DNA of 32,738 nt from contig JAEYUL010000217.1 in assembly GCA_023432565.1 (NCBI GenBank), positions 1 through 32,738 on the forward strand, written 5' to 3'. The stretch comes from Actinomycetes bacterium. GTDB taxonomy: Bacteria; Actinomycetota; Actinomycetes; Actinomycetales; Cellulomonadaceae. Position 1 is the stretch's first letter; each line of letters begins with the position of its first letter. The position numbers were made by a program, and so were the translations under genes. Below, one piece after another: positions 14,362 through 22,658 of the stretch. The notes beneath the pieces are model-generated. The model was not told the DNA's origin and made no database searches. It saw only the letters and a list, made by a program, of their open reading frames with translations.

Positions 14362-14390
14362 CGTCCGAGCACCAGCTGCGTCCGAGCACC
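14362..14390. repeat. Direct repeat CGTCCGAGCACC x2 upstream of the SDR gene
   Basis: Two exact copies of CGTCCGAGCACC at 14362-14373 and 14379-14390, 17 bases apart, ending six bases before the AAGGAG ribosome-binding site of the SDR gene. The spacing is close to one and a half helical turns. It may be a tandem operator or simply a local duplication. Confidence 0.5.
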
Positions 14391-14408
14391 GTCTGAAGGA
14401 GAGACCAC

Positions 14409-15164
14409 ATGAGCACCACACCCCGTCGCGCCCTCGTGACCGGTGCGTCGTCCGGGATCGGCGCGGCCACCGTCCGCCGCCTGCGCGCCGACGGCTGGGA
14501 CGTCGTCGCGACCGCGCGGCGCGCCGACCGGCTCGAGGCCCTCGCCGCGCAGACCGGTGCGACGGCGTTCGCCGCCGACGTCACCTCCGACGCCGAGGTC
14601 GCTGCGCTGGTCGCGTACGTGCGCGAGACGGGTGGGCTCCACGCGGTCGTCAACAACGCGGGCGGGGCGCTCGGCCAGGACACGGTCGAGGAGGGAGACC
14701 TCGAGCAGTGGCGCGCGATGTACGAGCTCAACGTCCTCGGCACGCTGAGGGTCACCCAGGGCGTGCTGCCGATGCTCCGCGAGGCGGGTGGCGGCGACGT
14801 GCTCGTCGTGACCTCCACGGCCGCGCACGGCGCGTACCCCGGCGGCGCGGGATACACGGGGGCGAAGCACGCCGAGCGGATGCTCTCCACGACGCTGCGC
14901 TGGGAGCTCGTCGGCGAGCCCATCCGGGTGATCGAGATCGCGCCGGGCGCGGTCGCCACCGAGGAGTTCTCGCTCGTGCGGTTCGGCGGTGACGCCGAGC
15001 GCGCGGCCACGGTGTACGAGGGCTACCAGCCGCTGGTCGCCGACGACGTCGCCGAGACGATCGCGTGGGCGTTGAGCCGGCCCGCGCACGTCAACGTCGA
15101 CCTGCTCGTCGTGCGTCCGCGCGCGCAGGCGAACAACACGACGATCGCCCGCACGGGGGTCTGA
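14409..15164 (+). CDS. Short-chain dehydrogenase/reductase (SDR)
   Basis: 251 residues, ATG at 14409 with AAGGAGAG seven bases upstream. Classical SDR with a Rossmann fold: TGASSGIG (residues 11-18) binds the dinucleotide, NNAG at 82-85, Asn108 in ELNVLG, Ser136, and Tyr149/Lys153 in YTGAK, so the full Asn-Ser-Tyr-Lys tetrad is present. RR after the second beta strand (ATARRADRLE) favours NADP(H). It resembles the YdfG/serine-3-dehydrogenase subgroup, but the substrate cannot be assigned. The tail NVDLLVVRPRAQANNTTIAR is typical of that subgroup. It stands alone, with a 110-base gap to the ABC exporter genes. Confidence 0.92.
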   Translation: MSTTPRRALVTGASSGIGAATVRRLRADGWDVVATARRADRLEALAAQTGATAFAADVTSDAEVAALVAYVRETGGLHAVVNNAGGALGQDTVEEGDLEQWRAMYELNVLGTLRVTQGVLPMLREAGGGDVLVVTSTAAHGAYPGGAGYTGAKHAERMLSTTLRWELVGEPIRVIEIAPGAVATEEFSLVRFGGDAERAATVYEGYQPLVADDVAETIAWALSRPAHVNVDLLVVRPRAQANNTTIARTGV

Positions 15165-15262
15165 CCCGGGGCGGAGCGCGCCCCGGCACGGCTGCCCGCA
15201 GTGCTCCCGGCCGGGTCGTGGGACGCCCGCTCGGCCCAGGGGCGCGCGTCGGGACCCGGTCG

Positions 15263-15268
15263 TAGGGT
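15263..15268 (+). promoter_or_regulatory. Leaderless -10 box (TAGGGT) for the ABC exporter operon
   Basis: TAGGGT ends six bases before the GTG at 15275, so the message would begin at the start codon. No ribosome-binding site is seen upstream of that GTG, which agrees. No convincing -35 box. Confidence 0.55.
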
Positions 15269-15274
15269 GACCCG

Positions 15275-17242
15275 GTGCCCTCAGATCCACGCACCAGCTC
15301 CCCGGCGCACCCCGTCCCCTCCACCTCCGGCTGGTCGACCGCGCCCGCGCCGACCCCCTCCACGACCGCCGTGCTGCTCCGGCTGCTGCAGTGGGGTCGG
15401 CCCGCGCTGCCACGCATCGTCCTGGGTGGGCTGACCGCGCTCGGCGCGAGCCTGCTCGCGCTCGCCGTCCCTCAGGTGCTCCGAGGGGTCGTCAACGGTC
15501 CGCTGCTCACGAGCGGGTCGCGCACCGCGGTGGTCGAGGCGGCCGGCCTGGTGCTGGGCCTCGGGGTCCTCGAGGCGTTCCTGGTGTGGTGTCGCCGTGC
15601 GCTGATCCTCACGCCCGGTACGGGCGTCGAGCTCGCGATGCGCCGGGACCTGTTCGGCCGGCTGCTCGACCTGCCGGTCGAGTTCCACGACCGCTGGTCG
15701 GGTGGGCAGCTGCTGTCCCGCTCGATGTCGGACCTGTCCGTCATCCGGCGCTGGATGGTCTTCGGCGTCGTGATGCTGTGCGTGAGCGCGACGACCGTCC
15801 TGGTCGGCGTCGGGCTGATGATCGCGACCGCGCCGCTGCTGGGTGTGATCTACCTCGTCGGGGCCGTCCCGGTGATCTGGCTCGGCTTCCGGTTCCGCAA
15901 GGACTACAAGGTGGCCGCGCGCCGGGCTCGTGACCAGGCGGGCGACCTGGCCACCGCCGTCGAGGAGTCGGTGCACGGCATCCGGGTGCTCAAGGCGTTC
16001 GGGCGCGGCCAGGACGCGCTGCACGACTTCGTCCGGCAGGCGGACGCGCTGCGGGCGACCGAGGTCGCCAAGGCCCGGACGCAGTCGCGGGTGACCTTCG
16101 CCCTCGGCGCGATCCCCGAGGCGATCCTCGCCGTCTCGCTCGCGGTGGGGGTGCCCCTGGCCGCGGCAGGGCGGCTCTCGGTGGGCGCCCTCGTCGCGTT
16201 CTTCGCGACCGCGGCGATCGTCAACTCCCCGGTCGAGCGGCTCGGCCAGCTGCTGGCGATGACGCTCGACGCCCGTGCGGCGACCGAGCGGTTCGTGCAG
16301 GTCGTGGACACCGTCCCCACCGTCCAGGACCCGCGACGGCCACGCTCGCTGCCCGCGCCGGCACCCGACGGCTCGCGCGTCGAGCTGCGCGGCGTGCGCT
16401 TCGCCCACCCCGCACGACGGCATGACGCCCGAGCGGCGGAGGTGCTCACGGGCGTGGACCTCGTGCTCGAGCCCGGCACCACGACCGCGCTCGTCGGTCT
16501 CACGGGCAGCGGCAAGACGACCCTCCTGCAGCTGGTCCCGCGGCTGTACGACGTCACCGCGGGGTCCGTGCGCATCGACGGGGTCGACGTGCGGGACCTG
16601 ACCCGCGCCCACCTGCGCGCCGCGGTCTCGGTCGCGTTCGAGGACCCGATCCTGTTCTCCGCGTCGGTCCGGGAGAACGTGCTCCTGGGCGTGCCGGACG
16701 ACCTGCCCGCCGGCGAGGCCGAACAGCTGCTGCAGCGCTCGCTCGACGTGGCGCGCGCCGGCTTCGCACGCGCACTTCCCCAGGGCCTCGACACGGTGAT
16801 CGGCGAAGAGGGCATGAGCCTGTCCGGCGGGCAGCGTCAGCGCGTCGCGCTGGCGCGGGCGATCGCGGTGCGCCCGCGCGTGCTCCTGCTCGACGACCCG
16901 CTCTCCGCTCTCGACGTGACGACCGAGGCCGCCGTCACCGCCCGGCTGCGCGAGGTGCTCGCCGGGACCACGACGCTCGTGGTCGCCCACCGGCCCTCCA
17001 CCGTGGCGCTCGCCGACCGGGTCGCGGTGCTCGAGGACGGCCGGATCACGGGCGTCGGCACGCACACCGAGCTGCTGGCGACACACGCGCACTACCGCTA
17101 CGTGCTGACCGCGCTGCAGTCGCAGGACGACGAGCTCGCCGCGGTGGACGCCGACCGGCGCGAGCAGGAGCGCGCAGTGCTCGAGGACGAGGAGCGCGCG
17201 GTCGACGAGGTCGCCGACGAGAGCGTGGAGGTGGTCCGGTGA
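15275..17242 (+). CDS. ABC exporter half-transporter with degenerate ATP site (subunit 1)
   Basis: 655 residues: a Ser/Thr/Pro-rich N-terminus, six membrane helices (about 50-330), then a nucleotide-binding domain. Walker A GLTGSGKTT (Lys414), signature LSGGQ (516-520), Walker B VLLLDDP with Asp541 where the catalytic Glu should be, H-loop VAHRPSTVALADR. The Glu-to-Asp change is the mark of the degenerate subunit in heterodimeric exporters (TM287/288, BmrCD, Rv1272c/Rv1273c type). The C-terminal 40 residues are an unusual acidic tail (AVLEDEERAVDEVADESVEV). It pairs with the next gene through a 4-base GTGA overlap. The cargo is unknown: lipid, drug or peptide are all possible. Confidence 0.92.
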   Translation: MPSDPRTSSPAHPVPSTSGWSTAPAPTPSTTAVLLRLLQWGRPALPRIVLGGLTALGASLLALAVPQVLRGVVNGPLLTSGSRTAVVEAAGLVLGLGVLEAFLVWCRRALILTPGTGVELAMRRDLFGRLLDLPVEFHDRWSGGQLLSRSMSDLSVIRRWMVFGVVMLCVSATTVLVGVGLMIATAPLLGVIYLVGAVPVIWLGFRFRKDYKVAARRARDQAGDLATAVEESVHGIRVLKAFGRGQDALHDFVRQADALRATEVAKARTQSRVTFALGAIPEAILAVSLAVGVPLAAAGRLSVGALVAFFATAAIVNSPVERLGQLLAMTLDARAATERFVQVVDTVPTVQDPRRPRSLPAPAPDGSRVELRGVRFAHPARRHDARAAEVLTGVDLVLEPGTTTALVGLTGSGKTTLLQLVPRLYDVTAGSVRIDGVDVRDLTRAHLRAAVSVAFEDPILFSASVRENVLLGVPDDLPAGEAEQLLQRSLDVARAGFARALPQGLDTVIGEEGMSLSGGQRQRVALARAIAVRPRVLLLDDPLSALDVTTEAAVTARLREVLAGTTTLVVAHRPSTVALADRVAVLEDGRITGVGTHTELLATHAHYRYVLTALQSQDDELAAVDADRREQERAVLEDEERAVDEVADESVEVVR

Positions 17243-19038
17243 CGCCCGCGCCGCCCGCGGTCGACGACCCGCAGGAGGACCCGAGGCTCGTGCGCCGCCG
17301 CTCGCTGCACCTGCTCGGCGCGCTCCTGCGGCCCGTCGCGAGGCCCGCGTGGTGGACCGTCGCGATCGTCGTGCTCGCCCAGCTCGCCGCCGTGGCGGGC
17401 CCCGCGCTCGTCGCGTTCGGGATCGACTCGGCGCTGCCGGCGCTCGCGGACGACGGCGACGCCCGCCCGCTGGTCCTCGCGGCCGGGGGCTACCTCGTGC
17501 TCGCGGTCGGCGGCGGGCTGCTGTCTGCCGCGGTCGTGCGGGCCTCGGCACGTGTGAGCCAGGCGGTGCTGCTCGACCTGCGCGGGCGGTTGTTCCGGCA
17601 CACGCAGCGGCTGAGCCTGGAGTTCCACGAGCGGTACACGTCGGGACGGATCATCTCGCGCCAGACCTCCGACACCGACGCCCTGCGCGAGCTCCTCGAC
17701 GGCGGGGTCACGACGCTCGCCTCGAGCGGCCTCGCGATGGTGTTCACCGCCACGTCGCTCGCGCTGCTGGACTGGCGCAGCGGGCTCGTCCTGCTGGTCG
17801 CGGTGGTGCCGGGCCTGGTGCTGACCCGCTGGTTCCAGCTCCGGTCGCAACGCCAGTACCGGCTGAACCGCACCGCGGCGGCGCGCGTGATCGTGCGGTT
17901 CGTCGAGACCATGACGGGCATCCGTGCGGTGCAGGCGTTCCGCCGTGAGTCGCGCGCCGCGCAGGTCTACGGGCAGGAGTCCGAGACGTACCGCCGCACG
18001 ACGGCCGAGGCCATCCGGGTCAACGGGGTGTTCGACACCGGGCTCACGCTCATCGGCAACGTCACGGTCTGCGCGGTGCTGCTCGTCGGCGGGCTGCGGG
18101 TGCTCGACGACGGGCTCGACGTCGGCGTGCTCGTGGCCGCGGTCCTGTACGCGCGTCGGTTCTTCCAGCCCTTGGCCCAGATCGGGATGTTCTACAACTC
18201 GTTCCAGTCGGCGACCGCCGCGCTCGAGAAGCTGTCCGCCCTGCTCGCCGAGGAGCCGACGGTCCCGGACCCGGTCAGCCCGGTCGCGCTGCCGCACGTG
18301 CGCGGCGACGTGCGGTTCGAGGGCGTGGAGTTCGGGTACGGCGACGGTCCGAGCGTGCTGGCGGCGATGGACCTGCACGTGCCCGCGGGGCAGTCGCTCG
18401 CCCTCGTCGGGGAGACGGGCGCGGGCAAGTCGACGATCGCCAAGCTCCTCGCACGCTTCTACGACGTGCGCTCGGGCGCGGTGCTGATCGACGGCGTGGA
18501 CGTGCGGGACGTCGCTCCGGACGACCTGCGTCGCGCGGTCGTCATGGTCACGCAGGAGGCGTACCTGTTCTCCGGGTCGGTCGCGGCGAACATCGCGCTG
18601 GGACGGCCCTCGGCGACCCGGGACGAGATCGAGGCCGCGGCGCGCGCGGTCGGGGTGCACGCGCTCGTCGCGGCGATGCCGGACGGCTACGACACCGAGG
18701 TCGACAAGCGCGGCGGGCGGCTGTCCGCCGGTCAGCGCCAGCTGGTCTCGTTCGCCCGGGCGTTCCTCGCCGACCCTGCGGTCCTCATCCTCGACGAGGC
18801 GACGAGCTCGCTCGACGTCCCCGGCGAGGCGCTCGTGCAGCGCGGGCTGCGCACCCTGCTCGCGGGGCGCACGGCCGTGGTCATCGCCCACCGGCTGTCG
18901 ACGGTGATGAGCTCGGACCGCGTGCTCGTCGTCGACGCCGGGCGGATCGTCGAGGACGGGGCTCCGGGCGACCTCGCCGGAGCAGGCGGCCGGTTCGGCG
19001 AGCTGTACGACGACTGGCAGGCGACGCTGCGCACGTGA
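17239..19038 (+). CDS. ABC exporter half-transporter with catalytic ATP site (subunit 2)
   Basis: 599 residues from the GTG at 17239, overlapping the partner's stop. Six membrane helices (about 35-320), then the ATPase domain: Walker A GETGAGKST (Lys397), Walker B VLILDEATSSLD with the catalytic Glu520, H-loop IAHRLSTV. Its signature is LSAGQ (495-499) rather than LSGGQ. In a heterodimer this altered signature faces subunit 1's Walker B with Asp, so both deviations fall in the same, degenerate site. That is strong internal evidence for obligate pairing. The convergent two-component system downstream may sense the same stress, but nothing in the sequence shows direct control. Confidence 0.93.
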   Translation: MTPAPPAVDDPQEDPRLVRRRSLHLLGALLRPVARPAWWTVAIVVLAQLAAVAGPALVAFGIDSALPALADDGDARPLVLAAGGYLVLAVGGGLLSAAVVRASARVSQAVLLDLRGRLFRHTQRLSLEFHERYTSGRIISRQTSDTDALRELLDGGVTTLASSGLAMVFTATSLALLDWRSGLVLLVAVVPGLVLTRWFQLRSQRQYRLNRTAAARVIVRFVETMTGIRAVQAFRRESRAAQVYGQESETYRRTTAEAIRVNGVFDTGLTLIGNVTVCAVLLVGGLRVLDDGLDVGVLVAAVLYARRFFQPLAQIGMFYNSFQSATAALEKLSALLAEEPTVPDPVSPVALPHVRGDVRFEGVEFGYGDGPSVLAAMDLHVPAGQSLALVGETGAGKSTIAKLLARFYDVRSGAVLIDGVDVRDVAPDDLRRAVVMVTQEAYLFSGSVAANIALGRPSATRDEIEAAARAVGVHALVAAMPDGYDTEVDKRGGRLSAGQRQLVSFARAFLADPAVLILDEATSSLDVPGEALVQRGLRTLLAGRTAVVIAHRLSTVMSSDRVLVVDAGRIVEDGAPGDLAGAGGRFGELYDDWQATLRT

Positions 19039-19050
19039 CGCTGGGCACGT
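19023..19050. repeat. Tandem 14-base repeat at the end of the ABC exporter gene
   Basis: GACGCTGCGCACGT (19023-19036) is followed at once by GACGCTGGGCACGT (19037-19050), 13 of 14 bases the same, with a partial third copy (GACGC). The first unit codes for the last residues and runs into the stop codon. The duplication creates the hairpin listed separately. Confidence 0.7.
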
Positions 19051-19058
19051 GACGCAGC
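19026..19058. terminator. Hairpin between convergent exporter and response-regulator genes
   Basis: GCTGCGCACGTG (19026-19037) pairs with CACGTG-A-CGCAGC (19046-19058): twelve base pairs with one bulged A and an 8-base loop. It includes the exporter stop codon and sits 12 bases from the response-regulator stop, so it could end transcription from both sides. No T run, as is usual in these genomes. Confidence 0.45.
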
Positions 19059-19070
19059 GCGCGGGACGGC

Positions 19071-19724
19071 TCAGTCGCCGCCCAGCCCTTCGGCGCGCGC
19101 CCGCACCACAGCAGCCGCCCGGTCACGCAGGCTCAGCTTGGCCAGCACGGTCGCGAGGGTGTTCCGCACGGTCTTGGGGCTGACGCCCAGGCGCCGGGCG
19201 ATCGCCGCGTTGTCGAGCCCGCGTGCGACGTGGTCGAGCACCTCGCGCTCGCGGTCCGTGAGCTGCGGGAACGGCTGGCGCACGGCCGCGCGTCCCCCGA
19301 GGACGTAGGCCATGGCCCGTTGCGCGACGGCGGGGGACAGGATCATCTCGCCGGCCGCGACCGCACGGACCGCGCGCTCGACGGCCTCGGGCGGCGCCGA
19401 CTTCACGAGGTACCCGCGTGCGCCGGCCCGCACGGAGGCGACGACGGCGTCGTCGTCCTCGTGCATCGTCACGACGAGGACGCGCAGCTCGGGCTCCGCG
19501 GCCACGAGCTCGCGCGTGAGGTCGACGCCCGAGCCGTCGCCCAGGTCCAGGTCCATCAGCACCACGTCGGTGACGTGCCCGGCGGCGAACAGGGCACGCG
19601 CCACGGCGGCGCCGTCGGCCTGCCCGACCACCTCGATGCCGTCCAGCGAGTCGAGCAGCGCGGCCAGCCCGATGCGGAAGACCGGGTGGTCGTCGACGAT
19701 CGTGACCCGCACGACCGAGCTCAT
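19071..19724 (-). CDS. NarL/FixJ-type response regulator
   Basis: 217 residues. The receiver domain (about 5-120) has the acidic pair Asp11/Asp12, phospho-acceptor Asp58 in LMDLDLGDG, Thr/Ser at about 86 (VVTMHED) and Lys108 in GYLVKSA. The C-terminal LuxR-type HTH (about 150-210) shows LTDREREVLDHVARGLDNAA and RRLGVSPKTVRNTLATVLAK. The ATG overlaps the kinase stop (ATGA), so the two are co-translated. Members bind DNA as phosphorylated dimers. Targets are not visible here; the convergent ABC exporter and the kinase gene itself are natural candidates. Confidence 0.94.
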   Translation of the reverse strand: MSSVVRVTIVDDHPVFRIGLAALLDSLDGIEVVGQADGAAVARALFAAGHVTDVVLMDLDLGDGSGVDLTRELVAAEPELRVLVVTMHEDDDAVVASVRAGARGYLVKSAPPEAVERAVRAVAAGEMILSPAVAQRAMAYVLGGRAAVRQPFPQLTDREREVLDHVARGLDNAAIARRLGVSPKTVRNTLATVLAKLSLRDRAAAVVRARAEGLGGD

Positions 19725-21859
19725 GCCCGCTCTCCGGAGGTCGTCGCCTGCGTCGAGCGCGCGTCGACCGGCTCGCGAGGTGGCGTCATGGGGAGTCGGG
19801 CGATCACGGTCGTGCCTCGCCCGTCCGCCGCGCTCGCGGTGCTGAACGTGCCGCCCAGCTCGTGCGTGCGCTCGCGCATCGACCTCGTCCCGACCCCGTC
19901 GGGCGCGTGCGGGTCGCGGCCACGCCCGTCGTCGGTGCAGGTGACGACGACCTGCTCGCCCTCGATGGACACGCCGAGAGTGCAGCCTGCTGTGCCCGCG
20001 TGCCGCGCGGCGTTCGTCACGGCCTCGGAGGCGACCGCGTATGCGGCTGCCGCCACGCGGGGGTCCAGGCCGCGCAGCGCCGTCGGCCCGGTCGCCAGGA
20101 GCTCGGTCGTCCGGACGGTGAACCCGTCCGCCGCCTGCCGCGCGACGAGGTCGTCGAGCGCCGCCGCCAGCCCCTGCTCGTCGAGCACCGGAGGCAGGAG
20201 GCTGCGGGACAGCGCGCGCACGTCGTCGATCCGCTGCGCGACCTCGGACTGCAGCGCGGCCAGCACCTCGTCCGCCGCAGCGGGGTCGTCGGCGACGACG
20301 TTACGAGCGCCCTGCAGACCGAGCCGCAGCCCCGACAGCCACGGGCCGATGCCGTCGTGCAGCTCGCGACGGATGACGCGGCGCTCGGCCAGACGAGCGC
20401 GGGTCGCGGCGTCGCGTGCCCGGCTCACCTCGCGCGTCGCCTGGACGAGTCCGAGGCCCACCGCGACCAGGGGGAGGAGCTGCGAGAGCGCGGTCCGCGT
20501 GCGCACGTCGAGCCGCTCGCCGGGTCGTGGCGCCACGTCGATGGTCCCGACGACGAGCTCGCCGCTGGTCACCGTGATCCGCTCGCCGGTGTCGTCCTCT
20601 CCCATGCCGTAGGCCGACCACACGCCGGCGGTGTGCGGACCGTCGCTGGGCGCCACGCTCACCCGGCCGAGCCTCAGTGACTCCCCGACGCCGGCGGCCA
20701 GGGCCGCGAGCAGCTCGTCGTCCGCGGCGTCCGTCAGGCGTGACCCGACCCGCAGGGCGGCCCGGCCCGGGGAGTCCGCGTCGCCGTAGACGAGACGGCG
20801 GACGTGGCTGTGCAGCCGCTGCCGGGCGGGCTGCACGACGAGCACGACGCCCACGGCGCCGACGACCTGCGCCGCGGTCGAGCTGCCGAGCATGCTCGTG
20901 GTGGCCCAGACGAGCCCGGCGTAGACGAGGGCGAGCCCGAGTGCGAGCAGGCCCGCGACCACCGCGCGGCTGACCGCGAGGTCGATGCCCCAGAGCCGGT
21001 TGCGCAGGACGGTGACGAGGATCGCCGCCGGGTAGACCGCCTGGCACGCGAGGTGGAGCGCGGGAACCGCCACCACGATGCTCGCCGACGTGTACGGGAC
21101 CACGACGAGCGGCACGAACGACAGCGCCATGACGGCGGTGCCGATCGCGAGCAGGCCGAGACCGGGGCGCTCGGCGGGGGTGCCGTACCGGTGGCGCCAC
21201 GCGACTGCGCCCGCGGCAAGGAGGCCGACCACGACGGCCGCCACGATCGTCCACCGGCTGTCCGTCTCGGGCAGCAGCAGGCGCTGCCCGGCCAGCGCGA
21301 CGGTCGTCGCGATCCCCAGCGCGAGGCCCGCGCGCGACCAGCGTGACGGCGCGGACTCGCGCACGAGCCACGGCACGACGAGGAACAGGGCGAGCGTGCC
21401 GGGCACCCACGCCCAGGTGAAGAGCGCACCGAGCGCGTCCGGGGTGACCAGGCCGGGCCGGCCGACGGTGTAGCCGTGCCACCCGGCACCGACTGCGGCC
21501 AGCCCACCGCCGACGGCCGCGAGGGCGACCAGCCAGGCGACGAGGACGGCGCGGCGCGCGAGCACGACGGCGGCGGCGGTGCCGTAGACGGCGGCCACCA
21601 TGACGTCGACGACCGCGAACAGCGCGTCCGGGCCCTGCGGGGGCTCGCCGGCGAGCAGCAGGGCACCGGCGACGAGCGCGAGCGTCCACGCCAGCACGCC
21701 GACGACGGTCGCGGCGACGGGACGTCCGCGGTGTGCGTCGTCCGACTCGGGCGCCCGCCCGGCCGCGCGCCGTGGCTGCGGGCGGGACGCGGGTGGCGGT
21801 GCGTCCGGGTGCACGTCGGCGCGCACGTCGTCGTCGGTGGGGACCGTCGTGTGCGTCAC
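19721..21859 (-). CDS. Membrane sensor histidine kinase, NarL-partner (HisKA_3) type
   Basis: 712 residues from the GTG at 21859; a GTG at 21868 would add three residues. I prefer 21859 because TACGGT (21872-21867) lies seven bases before it, the leaderless spacing, and overlaps the other start. About ten N-terminal membrane helices (50-350) are followed by a GAF-like region, then HisKA_3 with the phospho-acceptor His501 (RRELHDGIGPWLSGLRLGLQ), and HATPase_c with N box (ASEAVTNAARHA) and G box (CTDDGRGR, GVGTRSMRERTHELGG). The large multi-helix sensor suggests detection within or at the membrane, for instance a membrane-active compound. The ligand is unknown. Confidence 0.93.
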   Translation of the reverse strand: MTHTTVPTDDDVRADVHPDAPPPASRPQPRRAAGRAPESDDAHRGRPVAATVVGVLAWTLALVAGALLLAGEPPQGPDALFAVVDVMVAAVYGTAAAVVLARRAVLVAWLVALAAVGGGLAAVGAGWHGYTVGRPGLVTPDALGALFTWAWVPGTLALFLVVPWLVRESAPSRWSRAGLALGIATTVALAGQRLLLPETDSRWTIVAAVVVGLLAAGAVAWRHRYGTPAERPGLGLLAIGTAVMALSFVPLVVVPYTSASIVVAVPALHLACQAVYPAAILVTVLRNRLWGIDLAVSRAVVAGLLALGLALVYAGLVWATTSMLGSSTAAQVVGAVGVVLVVQPARQRLHSHVRRLVYGDADSPGRAALRVGSRLTDAADDELLAALAAGVGESLRLGRVSVAPSDGPHTAGVWSAYGMGEDDTGERITVTSGELVVGTIDVAPRPGERLDVRTRTALSQLLPLVAVGLGLVQATREVSRARDAATRARLAERRVIRRELHDGIGPWLSGLRLGLQGARNVVADDPAAADEVLAALQSEVAQRIDDVRALSRSLLPPVLDEQGLAAALDDLVARQAADGFTVRTTELLATGPTALRGLDPRVAAAAYAVASEAVTNAARHAGTAGCTLGVSIEGEQVVVTCTDDGRGRDPHAPDGVGTRSMRERTHELGGTFSTASAADGRGTTVIARLPMTPPREPVDARSTQATTSGERA

Positions 21860-21866
21860 GGTCTGC

Positions 21867-21872
21867 ACCGTA
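21867..21872 (-). promoter_or_regulatory. Leaderless -10 box (TACGGT) for the histidine kinase operon
   Basis: On the minus strand, TACGGT, seven bases, then GTG at 21859. A weak -35 (TTCCGC) 17 bases upstream lies inside the outer arm of the hairpin at 21889-21932. Confidence 0.45.
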
Positions 21873-21888
21873 TTGCCCCCGCCGTCAC

Positions 21889-21932
21889 GGCGGAACGACT
21901 CCGCGGGGTGATCCCCGCGAGGCCGTTCCGCC
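21889..21932. terminator. Nested hairpin downstream of the small membrane-protein gene
   Basis: The outer arms GGCGGAACG (21889-21897) and CGTTCCGCC (21924-21932) pair perfectly over nine bases. Inside, after a 4/4 internal loop, CGCGGGG (21902-21908) pairs with CCCCGCG (21913-21919) around a TGAT loop. It lies 28 bases past the stop of the membrane-protein gene on the minus strand and can act as its terminator. There is no T run. One arm also overlaps the -35 position of the kinase promoter, so a regulatory role is possible. Confidence 0.6.
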
Positions 21933-21959
21933 GCTCACCTGCTGGGGCGGGTGCGCAGG

Positions 21960-22658
21960 TCACCGACGGTCGCCGACGGCGAAGCCGAGCGCGGCGACGA
22001 GCAGCCAGACCGGACCCGACATGCCGGCGAGGTACTGCAGGGGAGAGATCCCGGCGAGGACCGTGATCCCGCCGAGGACGAGCGAGACGACGCCGAGCCA
22101 GCGCGGCGCGGCCGCGTGACGCACGGCCGCGAACCCGAGCGCGAGCGCGCTCAGGCCCGCGCCGACCCACAGCCACGGGATGGTCGCGACCCAGTCGGTG
22201 TAGAACGCGGCGGACTCGGGCACGAAGGCCTCGGTCTGCGACAGGCCGAGCGCGAACTGTGTGTCGAGGCCGGACCCGAGCAGCAACGCGGTCGCCGTGA
22301 GCAGCAGCCCGCCGAGGGCGACCTGCCCGTGCAGGGCGCCCGCGGGGCCCTGCTGGTCGAGCCGACGCTTGAGCCCGGCGCCGAAGATCGGCACGAGCAG
22401 CATCGCCACCGCCGCCAGGACGTGGAAGACCAGGTAGTTGGCCTGCTTGGCCGAGGCGTCCTGGAGCATGGCGACCGCGTCGCCCTGCGTGAGCTCCCAG
22501 TCGACGGACGCGGACATCGAGGCCTGCACGGCGGCGATGCCCAGGACGCCGGCAGCGACGCCGGTCCAGGCCCATGCGCGACTCGAGCGCCGGGTCGCCG
22601 TGCCGGGGGCGGTGGTCAGGGTGGTCGCGGGCGCAGCCGCGGGGACGGACGTGGACAC
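21960..22658 (-). CDS. Small multi-pass membrane protein (DUF4386-like), 232 aa
   Basis: The GTG at 22658 has AGGAG six bases upstream. After a Ser/Thr/Ala-rich N-terminus there are six predicted membrane helices: WAWTGVAAGVLGIAAVQASM, YLVFHVLAAVAMLLVPIFGA, GQVALGGLLLTATALLLGSG, WVATIPWLWVGAGLSALALG, WLGVVSLVLGGITVLAGISP and SGPVWLLVAALGFAV. The GDAVAMLQDASAKQANYLVF loop after helix 1 and the overall layout resemble DUF4386-type proteins of unknown function. It lies upstream of the kinase on the same strand, separated by a strong hairpin, so it is probably its own transcript. Role unknown. Confidence 0.78.
   Translation of the reverse strand: MSTSVPAAAPATTLTTAPGTATRRSSRAWAWTGVAAGVLGIAAVQASMSASVDWELTQGDAVAMLQDASAKQANYLVFHVLAAVAMLLVPIFGAGLKRRLDQQGPAGALHGQVALGGLLLTATALLLGSGLDTQFALGLSQTEAFVPESAAFYTDWVATIPWLWVGAGLSALALGFAAVRHAAAPRWLGVVSLVLGGITVLAGISPLQYLAGMSGPVWLLVAALGFAVGDRR

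Larger units (their letters stand above)
13947..14408. other. Divergent intergenic region between importer operon and SDR gene
   Basis: 462 bases without a supported gene. The importer side holds a promoter (14088-14117), a GGTCG/CGACC inverted repeat just downstream of it (14059-14074), and two copies of GTCGACGCAC (13961-13970, 14006-14015) in the leader. The SDR side holds a 12-base direct repeat (14362-14390) right before its ribosome-binding site. Between about 14120 and 14330 I see nothing functional. Open frames here have no ribosome-binding site or recognisable protein pattern. Confidence 0.6.

Noticed and set aside
14086..14421. Open frame of 111 codons on the minus strand upstream of the SDR gene
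   Set aside because: No ribosome-binding site, Arg/Ala/Gly-rich without structure, and it crosses the likely control region of the SDR gene.
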